A stretch of 36,478 bases of DNA, taken from contig PLXO01000099.1 of the NCBI GenBank assembly GCA_003151425.1, forward strand, positions 1 to 36,478, given 5' to 3'. The DNA comes from Acetobacteraceae bacterium (lineage in GTDB: Bacteria; Pseudomonadota; Alphaproteobacteria; Acetobacterales; Acetobacteraceae). The notes beneath the pieces are model-generated. The model saw only the letters and a list, made by a program, of their open reading frames with translations, ran no database searches and was not told the DNA's origin. A program made the position numbers and the translations under genes. This document shows, in pieces, positions 16,346 to 24,380 of the stretch (position 1 is the first letter of the stretch; each line of letters opens with the position of its first letter).

Positions 16346-17260
16346 TCAGGCCTTGCCGAGATAGATGTCGATAATCTTGTTCAGCATCTCCAGCGCGGCT
16401 TCCTTCGGACGCTGGAACGTGTTGCGCCCGATGATCGATCCGCTGGCGCCGCCGTCGCGGATGCCGCGTACTTCGTCGAACACGCCGTCCAGATCCTTAG
16501 CCTCACCGCCGGAGAACACCACGATGCGCTTGCCGTTGAAGGCGCACTGCATGATGTGCTCGACGCGCTTGGCCATGGTGGAGCCGTCGATGTTGGCGTA
16601 GCTTTTCTTCGCCGCCTCCAGGCTGACCACCGCGGTCGGCGGCTTCACCTTGATGATGTTGGCGCCCATCAGGGCGGCCATCTGTGCCGCGTAGCCGCAG
16701 ATATCCAGCGCGGTCTCGGCCGCCTTGTCGAGGTTGGGGCCGCGCGGGTAGCTCCAGACCACCACGGCGAGGCCGCTGGCCTTGGCCTCCGCGGTCAGCT
16801 CGCGCAGTTCCTCCAACTGGGGAAAGGCGAATTCGCTGCCGGGGTAGATGGTGAAGCCGACGGCGGCACAGCCAAGGCGCAGCGCGTCCTTCACGCCGGC
16901 GGTGACCGCCTGGTCCTTGTTGGTGGCCAGGCTGTTGGAGCTGTTGCACTTCAGGATGGTGGGGATCTGCCCCGCGAAAGTGTCGGCGCCCTGGGCGATC
17001 ATACCGAGCGGGGCGGCATAGGCGTTCAGCCCGGCCTCGATCGCGAGCTGGTAGTGGTAGTGCGGGTCGTAGGCCGGCGGGTTGGGGGCGAAGCTGCGGG
17101 CGGGGCCGTGCTCGAAGCCCTGGTCGACCGGCAGGATGACCACCTTGCCGGTGCCGGCGAGCCTGCCGGTGCACAGGATGCGGGCCAGGTTGGCCTTCAC
17201 CCCGGGCGGATCGCCCTCGTACCAGTCGAGGATCTTTTTGACCTTCTGGGTGATGCGCAT
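16346..17260 (-). CDS. fbaB: Class I fructose-bisphosphate aldolase (DhnA type)
   Basis: This enzyme splits fructose-1,6-bisphosphate into DHAP and glyceraldehyde-3-phosphate by a Schiff-base mechanism. The 304 residues have the DhnA/FbaB pattern: VILPVDQGFEHGP (40-53), GFTIYPGS, VVWSYPRGP, the lysine strand ANIIKVKPPT (Lys204/Lys206), and the phosphate-binding ends VVFSGGEAKD and GSIIGRNTFQRP. The ATG at 17260 is preceded by AAGAGGA; the upstream frame extension is not needed. thiE lies immediately downstream in the same direction. Confidence 0.93.
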   Translation of the reverse strand: MRITQKVKKILDWYEGDPPGVKANLARILCTGRLAGTGKVVILPVDQGFEHGPARSFAPNPPAYDPHYHYQLAIEAGLNAYAAPLGMIAQGADTFAGQIPTILKCNSSNSLATNKDQAVTAGVKDALRLGCAAVGFTIYPGSEFAFPQLEELRELTAEAKASGLAVVVWSYPRGPNLDKAAETALDICGYAAQMAALMGANIIKVKPPTAVVSLEAAKKSYANIDGSTMAKRVEHIMQCAFNGKRIVVFSGGEAKDLDGVFDEVRGIRDGGASGSIIGRNTFQRPKEAALEMLNKIIDIYLGKA

Positions 17261-17327
17261 GCTGGCGTCCTCTTGGTGTTCGGTTCGGGTAGGCCGGGAT
17301 GGAGCCGCGGAAATGATTACTGCGGTA

Positions 17328-17762
17328 CTACCGCAGCCGGGCGCCGTTGTCATCGGGGCCGGTGCGCGCTTGCACCCATTCGTGAAGCCGGCGGCGGTTG
17401 GCGGGGTCGGCAAGGTCCAGGGCGGGCGGTCGTTCGGCCAGCAGGACGCCGTCGAGTCCGGCGACGATGGCCGCGACTTTCGCCCGGCCCGGGGCGTCCG
17501 GCCACAGGATGAGGTGGCGCAGGCCGATGCGCACGGCGGCCAGCGCCTGGCCGGAGGCGTCGCCGCAGTCGAGCAGGTCGGCGATGGGCACGGCGGGAAA
17601 TTCGGCGCGGGCGGCCGCGGTCAGGGCGCGCCACCAGCCGCACCCGGCATACAGCGCGGCGGCCTCGCCGGACAGCAGGGTGACCGGCGCCCCGTGCGCC
17701 AGCACAAGGCGCGCGTCCGCCAGGCTGTGCACCACGACCGCCGGATACTGACCGCTGACCAC
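17328..17762 (-). CDS. Unknown protein upstream of aldolase gene
   Basis: A protein of up to 144 residues with an alternating alpha/beta pattern: VVVHSLADARLVLAHG, VTLLSGEAAALYAGCGWW, ADLLDCGDASGQALAAVRIGLRHLILW and AKVAAIVAGLDGVLLAERPPALDLADP. No family is identified. The start is uncertain: the GTG at 17762 lies in a 7-bp tandem repeat, and other GTG codons occur at 17732-17738. It precedes the aldolase gene by 67 bp on the same strand, so cotranscription with fbaB-thiE is plausible. Confidence 0.65.
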   Translation of the reverse strand: MVSGQYPAVVVHSLADARLVLAHGAPVTLLSGEAAALYAGCGWWRALTAAARAEFPAVPIADLLDCGDASGQALAAVRIGLRHLILWPDAPGRAKVAAIVAGLDGVLLAERPPALDLADPANRRRLHEWVQARTGPDDNGARLR

Positions 17763-17779
17763 TGACCACTGACCCCTGA
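17747..17779. repeat. Heptanucleotide tandem repeat (ACTGACC)n
   Basis: Four full copies of ACTGACC or GCTGACC plus a partial copy, in exact 7-bp register, lie between the minus-strand 144-residue ORF and the plus-strand zapA locus. The repeat overlaps the likely start of the minus-strand gene and could be length-variable. Confidence 0.8.
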
Positions 17780-17855
17780 ACGGATATCTGCTTGACGTTC
17801 AAACGATTGCCGGCTTTCAGTGCAAGCGGGATCGCGAACGGGGAACAACCGGGCC

Positions 17856-18152
17856 ATGGCGGGCGAGCACGACGAGCCGGACAGCGCGGCGGCACGGTTG
17901 GAAGCCGCTCTGGAACGGATCGCCGCCGCGGCCGCGCGCCGGGCCAGTGCGCCGCCCGCCCACGTTGCCGCCCAGCCTGGCGCCAAGACACACGCTGTCG
18001 AGCCTCCGGCGCCCGAGATGGAGGCGTCCGAAATGGGGGTGACCGAGATGGCGGCGGCCCAGATGGGGACGCCGGTCGCGCCGGAAATCGCGGCGCGGCT
18101 GGACGGGCTGATCGAGCGGCTGCGCGGCGCGCTTGCCGTCCGCCCGGGTTGA
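17856..18152 (+). CDS. Small coiled-coil protein upstream of zapA
   Basis: A 98-residue protein with an Ala-rich helix (SAAARLEAALERIAAAAARR), a Pro/Met-rich middle with repeated EM dipeptides, and a second helix (IAARLDGLIERLRGALAV). Alphaproteobacteria often carry a short coiled-coil gene (DUF4164-like) just before zapA, and this occupies that place, but the sequence match is weak. The stop is 21 bases before the zapA start. Confidence 0.6.
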   Translation: MAGEHDEPDSAAARLEAALERIAAAAARRASAPPAHVAAQPGAKTHAVEPPAPEMEASEMGVTEMAAAQMGTPVAPEIAARLDGLIERLRGALAVRPG

Positions 18153-18173
18153 TCCGGACCGCAGGAGCAGCGC

Positions 18174-18524
18174 ATGGCGCAGGTCACCCTTCGCATCAAC
18201 GGCTACAGCTACACGCTCGGCTGCCAGGACGGCGAGGAGGCGCATCTGCAGGCGATGGCCGTCGAGGTCGATCGGCGAATCGACAGCGTGAAGGCCTCAG
18301 CGGGGCCGAGCGGCGAGGCCCGCATGCTGGTTATCGCGGCGCTGCTGATGGCCGACGAGCTTTTCGAGGCTGGGCAGAAGCTGGCAGCGGCGGAATCGGC
18401 GGCGGGGACACCGGCGGCGGGGGCGAAGGGACCGGCGCCGGCGGCGGACCCCAGGCTCGGCCGGCGGCTGGGAAAGTTGGCAAAGCGTGCCGAGGACATT
18501 GCGGATGGGCTTGAGCATCCCTAA
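18174..18524 (+). CDS. zapA: Cell division protein ZapA
   Basis: ZapA binds FtsZ and promotes bundling of the Z ring. The 116-residue protein begins with the family N-terminus AQVTLRINGYSYTLGCQDGEE, then EVDRRIDSVKA and the long helix ARMLVIAALLMADELFEA. The C-terminal part has an Ala/Gly linker and a short helix (GRRLGKLAKRAEDIADGL). AGGAG lies upstream of the ATG. The gene is followed by the likely 6S RNA and 5-formyl-THF cyclo-ligase, a conserved arrangement. Confidence 0.88.
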   Translation: MAQVTLRINGYSYTLGCQDGEEAHLQAMAVEVDRRIDSVKASAGPSGEARMLVIAALLMADELFEAGQKLAAAESAAGTPAAGAKGPAPAADPRLGRRLGKLAKRAEDIADGLEHP

Positions 18525-18674
18525 GTGGTACCGGCGGAGCTGCTGGGTGCGACAGGCAACACATCCCCAGGGCCACTAAGCAACTCCCAGGGAGCTGGCT
18601 CTGTCGGGATCTTGGTCCCGGTATCTGGCGCCCACCTGCACAGCAGGCCTTGGGAGGATGAGACGCCAACGGCC
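18525..18674 (+). ncRNA. ssrS: Probable 6S RNA
   Basis: In many proteobacteria the 6S RNA gene sits between zapA and the 5-formyltetrahydrofolate cyclo-ligase gene; this 150-bp gap has the right length and place. CTGCTG-GGTG (18540-18549) can pair with CACC...CAGCAG (18633-18646) to close a long rod, and CTCCC-A-GGGAG-like internal pairing is possible near 18585. 6S RNA binds the housekeeping RNA polymerase and dampens transcription in stationary phase. The ends are approximate and no covariance search was run. Confidence 0.65.
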
Positions 18675-19346
18675 ATGGCGGCTCCGCACACTTTCCCTGA
18701 TCTCGAAACGGCGAAGCGCGCGGCCCGCGAGCGGGCGTTGGCCGCGCGTGTCGGCTGCGACCCGGCCCAGAGTGCGGCGGCCTCCGCGGTGGCGGGCGCG
18801 GCGCTGGCGGCGCATGTGTTGCGCGACTGCTCTCCACCGGCGGGCGCGGTGGTGTCGGGCGTGTGGCCGCTGGGCGGCGAGATCGATCTGCGCCCGCTGA
18901 TGGAAGCCCTGCACGCACGCGGACATCCGGTCGTGCTGCCGGTGACCCCGCCGCGTGGCCATCCTTTGACATTCCGGCTGTGGCGGCCGGGCGATGCGCT
19001 GGTGCGCGAGCGGTTCGGCACGATGGTTCCGGTTCCCGTTGAGCGGCCCGATGGACTGCCGCCTGATGGGCTGCCGCCTGATGGGCGCGCGGCCGCGAAG
19101 GCGCTTGTGCCGGACTTTCTGCTGGTGCCGCTGCTGACGTTCGATCAGCGTGGGCACCGGCTGGGCTATGGCGGCGGATATTACGACCGCACGCTGGCGG
19201 CGTTACGAAGGACGGGCGGTGCCGGCTTCGCGCTGGGCTGCGCTTTCGCCGCGCAGGAGGTGGACGCGGTGCCGGTCGGCCCGAATGACGTGGCGCTCGA
19301 CGCAGTCGCCACCGAGTGCGGGGTCATTCGTTGCAAGGTCAGGTAA
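18675..19346 (+). CDS. fau: 5-formyltetrahydrofolate cyclo-ligase
   Basis: This enzyme converts 5-formyl-THF to 5,10-methenyl-THF with ATP, returning stored folate to one-carbon metabolism. The 223 residues show the family pattern: ETAKRAARERALAARVG, VVSGVWPLGGEIDLRPLM, VTPPRGHPLTFRLW and the signature DFLLVPLLTFDQRGHRLGYGGGYYDRTL. A Pro-Asp-Gly-Leu-Pro duplication (15-bp units, 19047-19085) lies just before the signature. The ATG at 18675 starts the conserved part; the reading frame upstream covers the 6S RNA region and is not coding. Confidence 0.9.
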   Translation: MAAPHTFPDLETAKRAARERALAARVGCDPAQSAAASAVAGAALAAHVLRDCSPPAGAVVSGVWPLGGEIDLRPLMEALHARGHPVVLPVTPPRGHPLTFRLWRPGDALVRERFGTMVPVPVERPDGLPPDGLPPDGRAAAKALVPDFLLVPLLTFDQRGHRLGYGGGYYDRTLAALRRTGGAGFALGCAFAAQEVDAVPVGPNDVALDAVATECGVIRCKVR

Positions 19347-19360
19347 GATCGCCGTATCCG

Positions 19361-19439
19361 TCGTCCACCTCTCCCGCTCGTCGCGGGCTTGGGCCGCGAC
19401 GAGCGGACCAAGCCCGCGACGAGCGGGAGAGGTGGACGA
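19361..19439. repeat. Perfect 32-bp inverted repeat
   Basis: Positions 19361-19392 and 19408-19439 are exact reverse complements around a 15-base loop. The arms contain CTCCCGCTCGTCGCGGGCTTGG. The predicted hairpin is very stable and lies between the cyclo-ligase stop and the next gene. It lacks a T-tract. It may be a dispersed REP-like element or miniature mobile element and could block read-through. Confidence 0.85.
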
Positions 19440-19476
19440 GTTTCCAGTCAGCCTGGACTTGCTCTAAAACACCTCA

Positions 19477-20292
19477 ATGCGCATCCTGTTCCTGGGCGAC
19501 GTGGTCGGCCGCACCGGCCGTGAGACGGTGGCGGCCGCGTTGCCCGGGCTGCGCACGGCGCTGCGCGTCGATCTGGCGATCGTCAACGCCGAGAACGCGT
19601 CGCACGGCTTCGGGCTGGGTCCCGATATGGCCGATGCGCTGTTCGCCGCGGGGGCGGATGTGCTGACGCTCGGCAACCACGCCTGGGACCGCAAGGAGAT
19701 TGTTCCGTATATAGCGGCGACCCCGCGGCTGATCCGCGCGATCAATTTCCCGCCAGGCACGCCGGGCGGCGGCAGCGTGATGGTTACGCTGACGGACGGG
19801 CGCAAGGCACTCGTGCTGCAGGCGATGGGGCGGCTGTATATGGATCCGCTGGATTGCCCGTTCCGCGCCACGCAGCAGGAGCTGGCGCGCCAGCGGCTGG
19901 GCGTCACGGTGCAGGCGGCGGTGATCGACTTCCATGCCGAGGCGAGCAGCGAGAAGATGGCGTTCGCCCACTCGTTCGACGGCCAGGCGTCGCTGATCGT
20001 GGGCACGCACACGCACTGCCCCTCGGCCGACTGCCAGGTGCTGCCGGGGGGGACGGCGTTCCAGTCCGACCTGGGGATGTGCGGTGACTACGACAGCGTG
20101 ATCGGCATGGTGAAGGAGCCGGCAACGATCCGGTTCTGGCGCAAGATGCCGGGTGAGCGGCTGGCCCCGGCCGAGGGCGAGGCGACGCTGTGCGGGGTGT
20201 TCGTCGAGACCGACGACGCGACCGGGCTGGCGCGGCGGATCGCGCCGCTGCGGATGGGCGGGCGGCTGGCGCCGACGATGCCGGCGGTTTGA
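19477..20292 (+). CDS. YmdB/TIGR00282-family metallophosphoesterase
   Basis: A 271-residue calcineurin-like phosphoesterase related to Bacillus YmdB, a 2',3'-cyclic nucleotide phosphodiesterase. Metal-binding motifs appear in order: ILFLGDVVGRTG (Asp8), VNAENASHGFG, LTLGNHAWDRKE, DFHAEASSEKMA and VGTHTHCPSADC. FQSDLGMCGDYDSVIG is also typical. The cytoplasmic protein is complete. A long palindrome lies upstream, so it probably has its own promoter despite nearness to the cyclo-ligase gene. The physiological substrate in alphaproteobacteria is not settled. Confidence 0.9.
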   Translation: MRILFLGDVVGRTGRETVAAALPGLRTALRVDLAIVNAENASHGFGLGPDMADALFAAGADVLTLGNHAWDRKEIVPYIAATPRLIRAINFPPGTPGGGSVMVTLTDGRKALVLQAMGRLYMDPLDCPFRATQQELARQRLGVTVQAAVIDFHAEASSEKMAFAHSFDGQASLIVGTHTHCPSADCQVLPGGTAFQSDLGMCGDYDSVIGMVKEPATIRFWRKMPGERLAPAEGEATLCGVFVETDDATGLARRIAPLRMGGRLAPTMPAV

Positions 20293-20320
20293 TCCGCGAG
20301 GGTATCTAACAAACGTAGGA

Positions 20321-20418
20321 GGAAAAGGCGTAGCGCCGTCCGCCACCGCGGCTCCGTCCGACCAGCACCGCCGTCGCTGTCCGGATGCTGGAATGCGCCA
20401 TGGGTTTCCGCCCTACGG
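20321..20418. repeat. Degenerate intergenic palindromic repeat
   Basis: GGAAAAGGCGTAGCGCC and GAATGCGCCATGGGTTTCCGCCCTACG are pieces of the same GGCGGAA...TTCCGCC repeat type seen at 5262. They lie between the phosphoesterase stop and the first URO-D gene. This is a recognition by eye and not a calculated match. Confidence 0.4.
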
Positions 20419-20481
20419 GTGTGCAACGGTTGATTTAGCGCAATGCGCCCGGCCGCGTAATGTGGCTGTCGACACGGTGAC

Positions 20482-21642
20482 ATGAGCCAGAACACCGGGC
20501 CGATGCTCTCGAAGGAAGAACGGGTCCGACGCGCGCTGGTGTCTGCCGAGGTCGATCGGCCGCCGTACTCCTTTTGGCGCCATTTCCCCGGCACCGATCT
20601 CGATCCCGTGGCGCTGGTCGAGCAGACAGTCCGCTTTGCGGCGGAGCTTGATCTCGACTTCGTCAAGGCGATGTCGAACGGATTTTATTGCGTCGAAGAC
20701 TGGGGCGCCGTCGCCGATTACAGCGCCATTAGCCAGGGGGGTGTCGCGCACGTCGTCCGCACACCGATCGCCGAGGCGACAGACTGGCGGCACATCCGGC
20801 GTCTGCCCGTCACCGCGCCGGCCCTGAGCCGCGAACTTCGCCATCTTGCCGGCCTGGCGGACGCCCTTGGGCGGCGGACACCGTTGTTGGCCACCGTGTT
20901 TTCCCCGCTGACGATTGCCCACAAGATGGCCGGCGCCCACAAGATCGCCGGCGCTCACGAGATGGCCGGTGCCAACGAATTGGCCAGCGCTCACGAGATG
21001 GCCGCCGACGTCCTGGCGCGCCACGTCCGCCAGGCACCCGAGCTGGTGCTCGGTGCGTTGGAGAATATCGCCCTGACCATGGCCGACTTCGCCCGGCATG
21101 CCCTCGCTGCCGGATGCGCCGGCGTCTATTTCGCCGTGCAGGATGCCGATCCCGCGCGGTTCGACGATGCGGCCTATGGCAAATTCGGCGAACCGTTCGA
21201 CCGCATGGTGCTCGATGCCGCTGCCTCGGGTTGGTTCAACGTCGTTCATATGCATGGCAGCCGGATTCTGTTCGATCGTCTGAAGGAATATCCGGTCGCG
21301 GCGCTGAACTGGCATATCGGCCAGACGCCGCCCAGCGTGGCCGCCTATCGGGACGCCGGCGGGCGGCAGCCGATCGTCGGCGGCCTGCGTCGCGATGGCC
21401 TGACACGGTGCGACATCAAATCGGTCGCGGCCGATCTTGCGCTGATCTTCGCCGCCACCGCCGGCCGGGGCCTGCTGCTGTCTCCCGGATGTGTCATCCG
21501 CAACCCGGTCGATATGGCGTTCCTGAAGCACGTCGCTACGCGGATCGCAACCGACGCCGAAGGGCTGGACGCCAGCCCGCCGAAGCTGAACGCCGCAAGC
21601 CAGCGCGTGCCAGCGTTGCACCCTAAAGGAGAGTGCCGATGA
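20482..21642 (+). CDS. Uroporphyrinogen decarboxylase family protein, paralogue 1
   Basis: A 386-residue TIM-barrel protein of the URO-D superfamily, which includes heme-pathway HemE and corrinoid-linked methyltransferases (MtaA type). It is not HemE: the usual HemE N-terminal signature is absent. Family features are PPYSFWRHFPGTD, FYCVEDWGA, VFSPLT, VVHMHGS (His256, His258), YPVAALNWH and LLLSPGCVIR (Cys337). Where corrinoid methyltransferases have H-x-C-G, this has H-x-H-G, so the possible zinc site would be His-His-Cys. Residues 147-176 form five hexapeptide repeats (H-K/E-M-A-G-A), absent from the paralogue. The stop overlaps the transporter start (ATGA). The substrate is unknown. Confidence 0.85.
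   Translation: MSQNTGPMLSKEERVRRALVSAEVDRPPYSFWRHFPGTDLDPVALVEQTVRFAAELDLDFVKAMSNGFYCVEDWGAVADYSAISQGGVAHVVRTPIAEATDWRHIRRLPVTAPALSRELRHLAGLADALGRRTPLLATVFSPLTIAHKMAGAHKIAGAHEMAGANELASAHEMAADVLARHVRQAPELVLGALENIALTMADFARHALAAGCAGVYFAVQDADPARFDDAAYGKFGEPFDRMVLDAAASGWFNVVHMHGSRILFDRLKEYPVAALNWHIGQTPPSVAAYRDAGGRQPIVGGLRRDGLTRCDIKSVAADLALIFAATAGRGLLLSPGCVIRNPVDMAFLKHVATRIATDAEGLDASPPKLNAASQRVPALHPKGECR
20920..21009 (+). repeat. 18-bp in-frame tandem repeat in URO-D paralogue
   Basis: Five units of CACAAGATGGCCGGCGCC or close variants encode H-K/E-M/I/L-A-G/S-A. The paralogue at 23072 has a single equivalent segment (IKLAGDR), so about 24 residues were added by expansion. Confidence 0.85.
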
Positions 21643-22973
21643 GCACGCGATTGAGCACGCCGATGAGCACGCCGGTGCATAGGCCGGCGAACTCCATGAT
21701 GCGCGTCGCCGGCGCGGTGGTCGGCAATGCCTTCGAATGGTACGACTTCACCATCTACGCCTACATGACACCGATCATCAGCTCGCTGTTCTTCCCGGTC
21801 GATCCCAACAATCCGGCGACGCAGATCAATGCCGTGCTGGCGACCACCGCGGTGTTCGGCGTCGGCTTCTTCATGCGGCCGGTGGGCGGCATCGTCCTCG
21901 GTGTGATCGGCGACAAATACGGCCGCCGGGCGGGCATGGTGCTGGGCATGTCGCTGATGGCGCTGGCGACGCTGATCCTGACCTTCGCGCCGACCTATCG
22001 CCAGGTCGGCCTGCTCGCGCCGGCGATCATGGTTTTCTCGCGGCTGCTGCAGGGGTTTTCGCTGGGCGGCCAGTTCGGCACCTCGACGGCGTTCCTGATT
22101 GAAATGGCGCCGCCGGGCAAGAGCGGCATCTACGGCTCCTGGCAGATGACCGGGCAGATCGCTTCGCTGGTGGTCGGCACCGCGTTTGGCGTCGTGCTGA
22201 CCCAGCTCTACACGCCGGCCGAGCTGGCCGCGGGGTTGTGGCGGATTCCGTTCGCGTTCGGCGTGGTGATCATTCCGGTCACCTGGTACATCCGCCGCTA
22301 CCTCGCAGAATCCGAGGTGTTCGTCGCCATGCAGAAGGCTCGCGCGATCGCGCCGGGTGAGAGCATCGGCAAGGGACTGGTCGGGCACACGCGGCACCTG
22401 CTGGTCAGCATCGGCATGATCGCCGCCAGCGCCGTGTCGTTCTATGCGATCTACGGCTACACGGTCACCTATGCCAGGACCGTCCTGCATCTGCCAATCA
22501 AGGACGCATTTCTCGCCGAGTTGGTGGCCGCTTGTCTAATGCTGGTGGTGGTCCCCGCCGGGGGCCTGCTGTGCGACCGCTTCAGCCACGCCAGGAAACA
22601 GATGCTGGTCGGCTTTCTCGCGGTTTATTTCGTCCTGATGTATCCGGCCTACGCCTGGCTGGTCGCGGATCCCACGACCACCAAGCTGGTCATCGTGCAA
22701 CTGGCGATCAGCGTGGTCAGCGGGCTGTTCCTCGGGGTCTACTGCACGACCATGTCGGAGCTGTTTCCGGTGCGCATCCGCTCCACCGGGCTTTCGGTCG
22801 CCAACAATGTCGCGGTGCTGATCTTCGGCGGGTTCGCTCAGTTCTTTCTGACCTGGATCTTCAAGCTCACCGGATCGCAGATCGCGCCAGTCTACTACGT
22901 CATGTTCGGCATCGCGCTCGGTCTGCTCGGCGCACTGTTCATGCCCGCGCGGGCTGACGAAGCCGAGAGGTGA
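21639..22973 (+). CDS. MHS-family MFS transporter (metabolite:H+ symporter)
   Basis: A 444-residue major facilitator with about 12 membrane helices. NAFEWYDFTIYAYMTPII at the first helix and GDKYGRRAGMV in the loop between helices 2 and 3 are characteristic of the metabolite:H+ symporter group (ShiA, KgtP, ProP). RLLQGFSLGGQFGTS and ELFPVRIRSTGLSVANN are also typical. It probably imports a small organic acid, betaine or similar solute; the ligand cannot be read from sequence. The start at 21639 has AAAGGAG upstream and overlaps the URO-D stop. The two flanking URO-D genes suggest that they process the imported compound. Confidence 0.88.
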   Translation: MSTRLSTPMSTPVHRPANSMMRVAGAVVGNAFEWYDFTIYAYMTPIISSLFFPVDPNNPATQINAVLATTAVFGVGFFMRPVGGIVLGVIGDKYGRRAGMVLGMSLMALATLILTFAPTYRQVGLLAPAIMVFSRLLQGFSLGGQFGTSTAFLIEMAPPGKSGIYGSWQMTGQIASLVVGTAFGVVLTQLYTPAELAAGLWRIPFAFGVVIIPVTWYIRRYLAESEVFVAMQKARAIAPGESIGKGLVGHTRHLLVSIGMIAASAVSFYAIYGYTVTYARTVLHLPIKDAFLAELVAACLMLVVVPAGGLLCDRFSHARKQMLVGFLAVYFVLMYPAYAWLVADPTTTKLVIVQLAISVVSGLFLGVYCTTMSELFPVRIRSTGLSVANNVAVLIFGGFAQFFLTWIFKLTGSQIAPVYYVMFGIALGLLGALFMPARADEAER

Positions 22974-23030
22974 TCGGCAGCTTCCCGCAGACGGAGCCCG
23001 GCCTGGAATATCGCTTCCGTTAAATAATGG

Positions 23031-23046
23031 CATTCCTGATGGAATG
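23031..23046. promoter_or_regulatory. Dyad CATTCC-TGAT-GGAATG before second URO-D gene
   Basis: A perfect 6-bp dyad with a four-base centre lies 26 bp before the start at 23072, and a further GGAATG half-site occurs at 23054-23059. It could be an operator or a short hairpin in the mRNA leader. The short AT-rich stretch GTTAAATAATGG precedes it. Confidence 0.35.
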
Positions 23047-23071
23047 ACGAGATGGAATGAAAGGCGTCGAA

Positions 23072-24073
23072 ATGTCCGTATCGAAGATGACCCATTGGGA
23101 ACGCGTCACGGCTGCCGTCGCCGGCGAGGCGGTCGATCGCGTTCCGGTCAGCCTGTGGCGCCACTTCCCTGAAAGCGACCGCGATCCGGCCAGGCTGGCC
23201 GAGGCGTGCGTTGCCTGGCAGCGCATGCATGATTTCGACCTGGTGAAATTCATGCCGGGCGGCACCTACGGGGTCGAGGATTGGGGCGCGACGAGCGCCG
23301 ATGTCGGCTCACTGATCGGCGCCCGGGCGGTGATCAAGCCGGGAGTGACCGCCGCCGAGGGGTGGCCGCGCCTGGCCAGACTCTCCCCGACGGAGGGACA
23401 ACTGGGCCGGGAGGTCAAGGCGCTTGCCCTGGCGGCCGAGGCGCTGGGCGGCGATGTGCCGATCCTGCAGACGCTGTTCAGCCCCTTGACCACGGCGATC
23501 AAGCTTGCCGGAGATCGCGTCTTCGCCGATCTCCGGCGGCGTCCCGATCTGCTCGAGGCGGGCCTCGCCATCATCGCCGAGACCATCATCGGTTTCGCGC
23601 GCGCCTGCCTGCGGGTCGGCGCCCACGGGGTGTTCTTCGCGACCCAGTGCGCCAGCTACCGCATGTTGAACGAACCGGAACATCTGCGCTTCGGCGTTCG
23701 CTACGACCGCCTCGTGCTCGATGCGTTGGCAGGCGAATCGAAGTTCACCATGGTGCATTTTCATGGCAACGACGTGATGTTCGGCCAGGTGTTGCAGTAT
23801 CCGGCCAACATGATGAACTGGCATGACCGGCGCTCCGAGCTCGACCTTGGCGGCGCGATGAGCCGTTTCGGCGGCGTGCTGGTCGGTGGGCTGAACGAGG
23901 CGGTGACCTTGCCGAAGGGTCCGATCGAGGCGATCAAGCAGGAGGTGCGCAACGCCATCGCGCAGACGAAGGGCCGGCGCCTGATGATCGCCCCCGGCTG
24001 CGTCATCCCGATCGCGACTCCCGAATCGCACTATCGGGCGGTGATCGAGGCGGTGAACGAGATGCCGCACTGA
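23072..24073 (+). CDS. Uroporphyrinogen decarboxylase family protein, paralogue 2
   Basis: A 333-residue URO-D-superfamily protein, clearly related to the gene at 20482. Shared blocks are VSLWRHFPESD, YGVEDWGAT, LFSPLTTAIKLAG, MVHFHGND (His229, His231), YPANMMNWHDRR, VLVGGLNEAV and LMIAPGCVIP (Cys310). It too has HxHG in place of the HxCG of corrinoid methyltransferases. The ATG at 23072 has AAAGG seven bases upstream; the ATG at 23057 is an alternative that adds five residues. It follows the transporter by about 100 bp and probably belongs to the same unit. It may decarboxylate, demethylate or transfer a one-carbon group; none of this is shown. Confidence 0.87.
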   Translation: MSVSKMTHWERVTAAVAGEAVDRVPVSLWRHFPESDRDPARLAEACVAWQRMHDFDLVKFMPGGTYGVEDWGATSADVGSLIGARAVIKPGVTAAEGWPRLARLSPTEGQLGREVKALALAAEALGGDVPILQTLFSPLTTAIKLAGDRVFADLRRRPDLLEAGLAIIAETIIGFARACLRVGAHGVFFATQCASYRMLNEPEHLRFGVRYDRLVLDALAGESKFTMVHFHGNDVMFGQVLQYPANMMNWHDRRSELDLGGAMSRFGGVLVGGLNEAVTLPKGPIEAIKQEVRNAIAQTKGRRLMIAPGCVIPIATPESHYRAVIEAVNEMPH

Positions 24074-24380
24074 CGGTTGGCTGAAGACGTCGGGCGCTGC
24101 CGCCTGTACCAGTAGCTTCGATCAAACGGCCTGTTCCGACGCGATAGCCGCGGGCTGACGGCCGGCCCCTCTGGCGTGCTGGCGATCGGAACGCGCTCGC
24201 GTGCCGCCTTGATTGGTCCGGTGGCGTGCGGTGTCGACGCGCGAGAGGACGCTGTCCACCGCGTCGCCCGGTTGGAACGCGGTGACAACGCGGTCCAACC
24301 CGCCGCCGGTTTGGCGCCATAAGGCCGAGCGGATTAAACTCCGCCGTGCAACGCACATCTGACTCACGCACGCGGGGACC
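24074..24380. other. Intergenic gap, no gene supported
   Basis: Between the second URO-D gene and yebC no convincing frame, hairpin terminator or repeat was found. Open frames on the minus strand here are extensions of GC-driven shadows. Confidence 0.5.

Noticed and set aside
18525-18674. N-terminal extension of the cyclo-ligase
   Set aside because: The open frame covers the probable 6S RNA and shows no protein homology.
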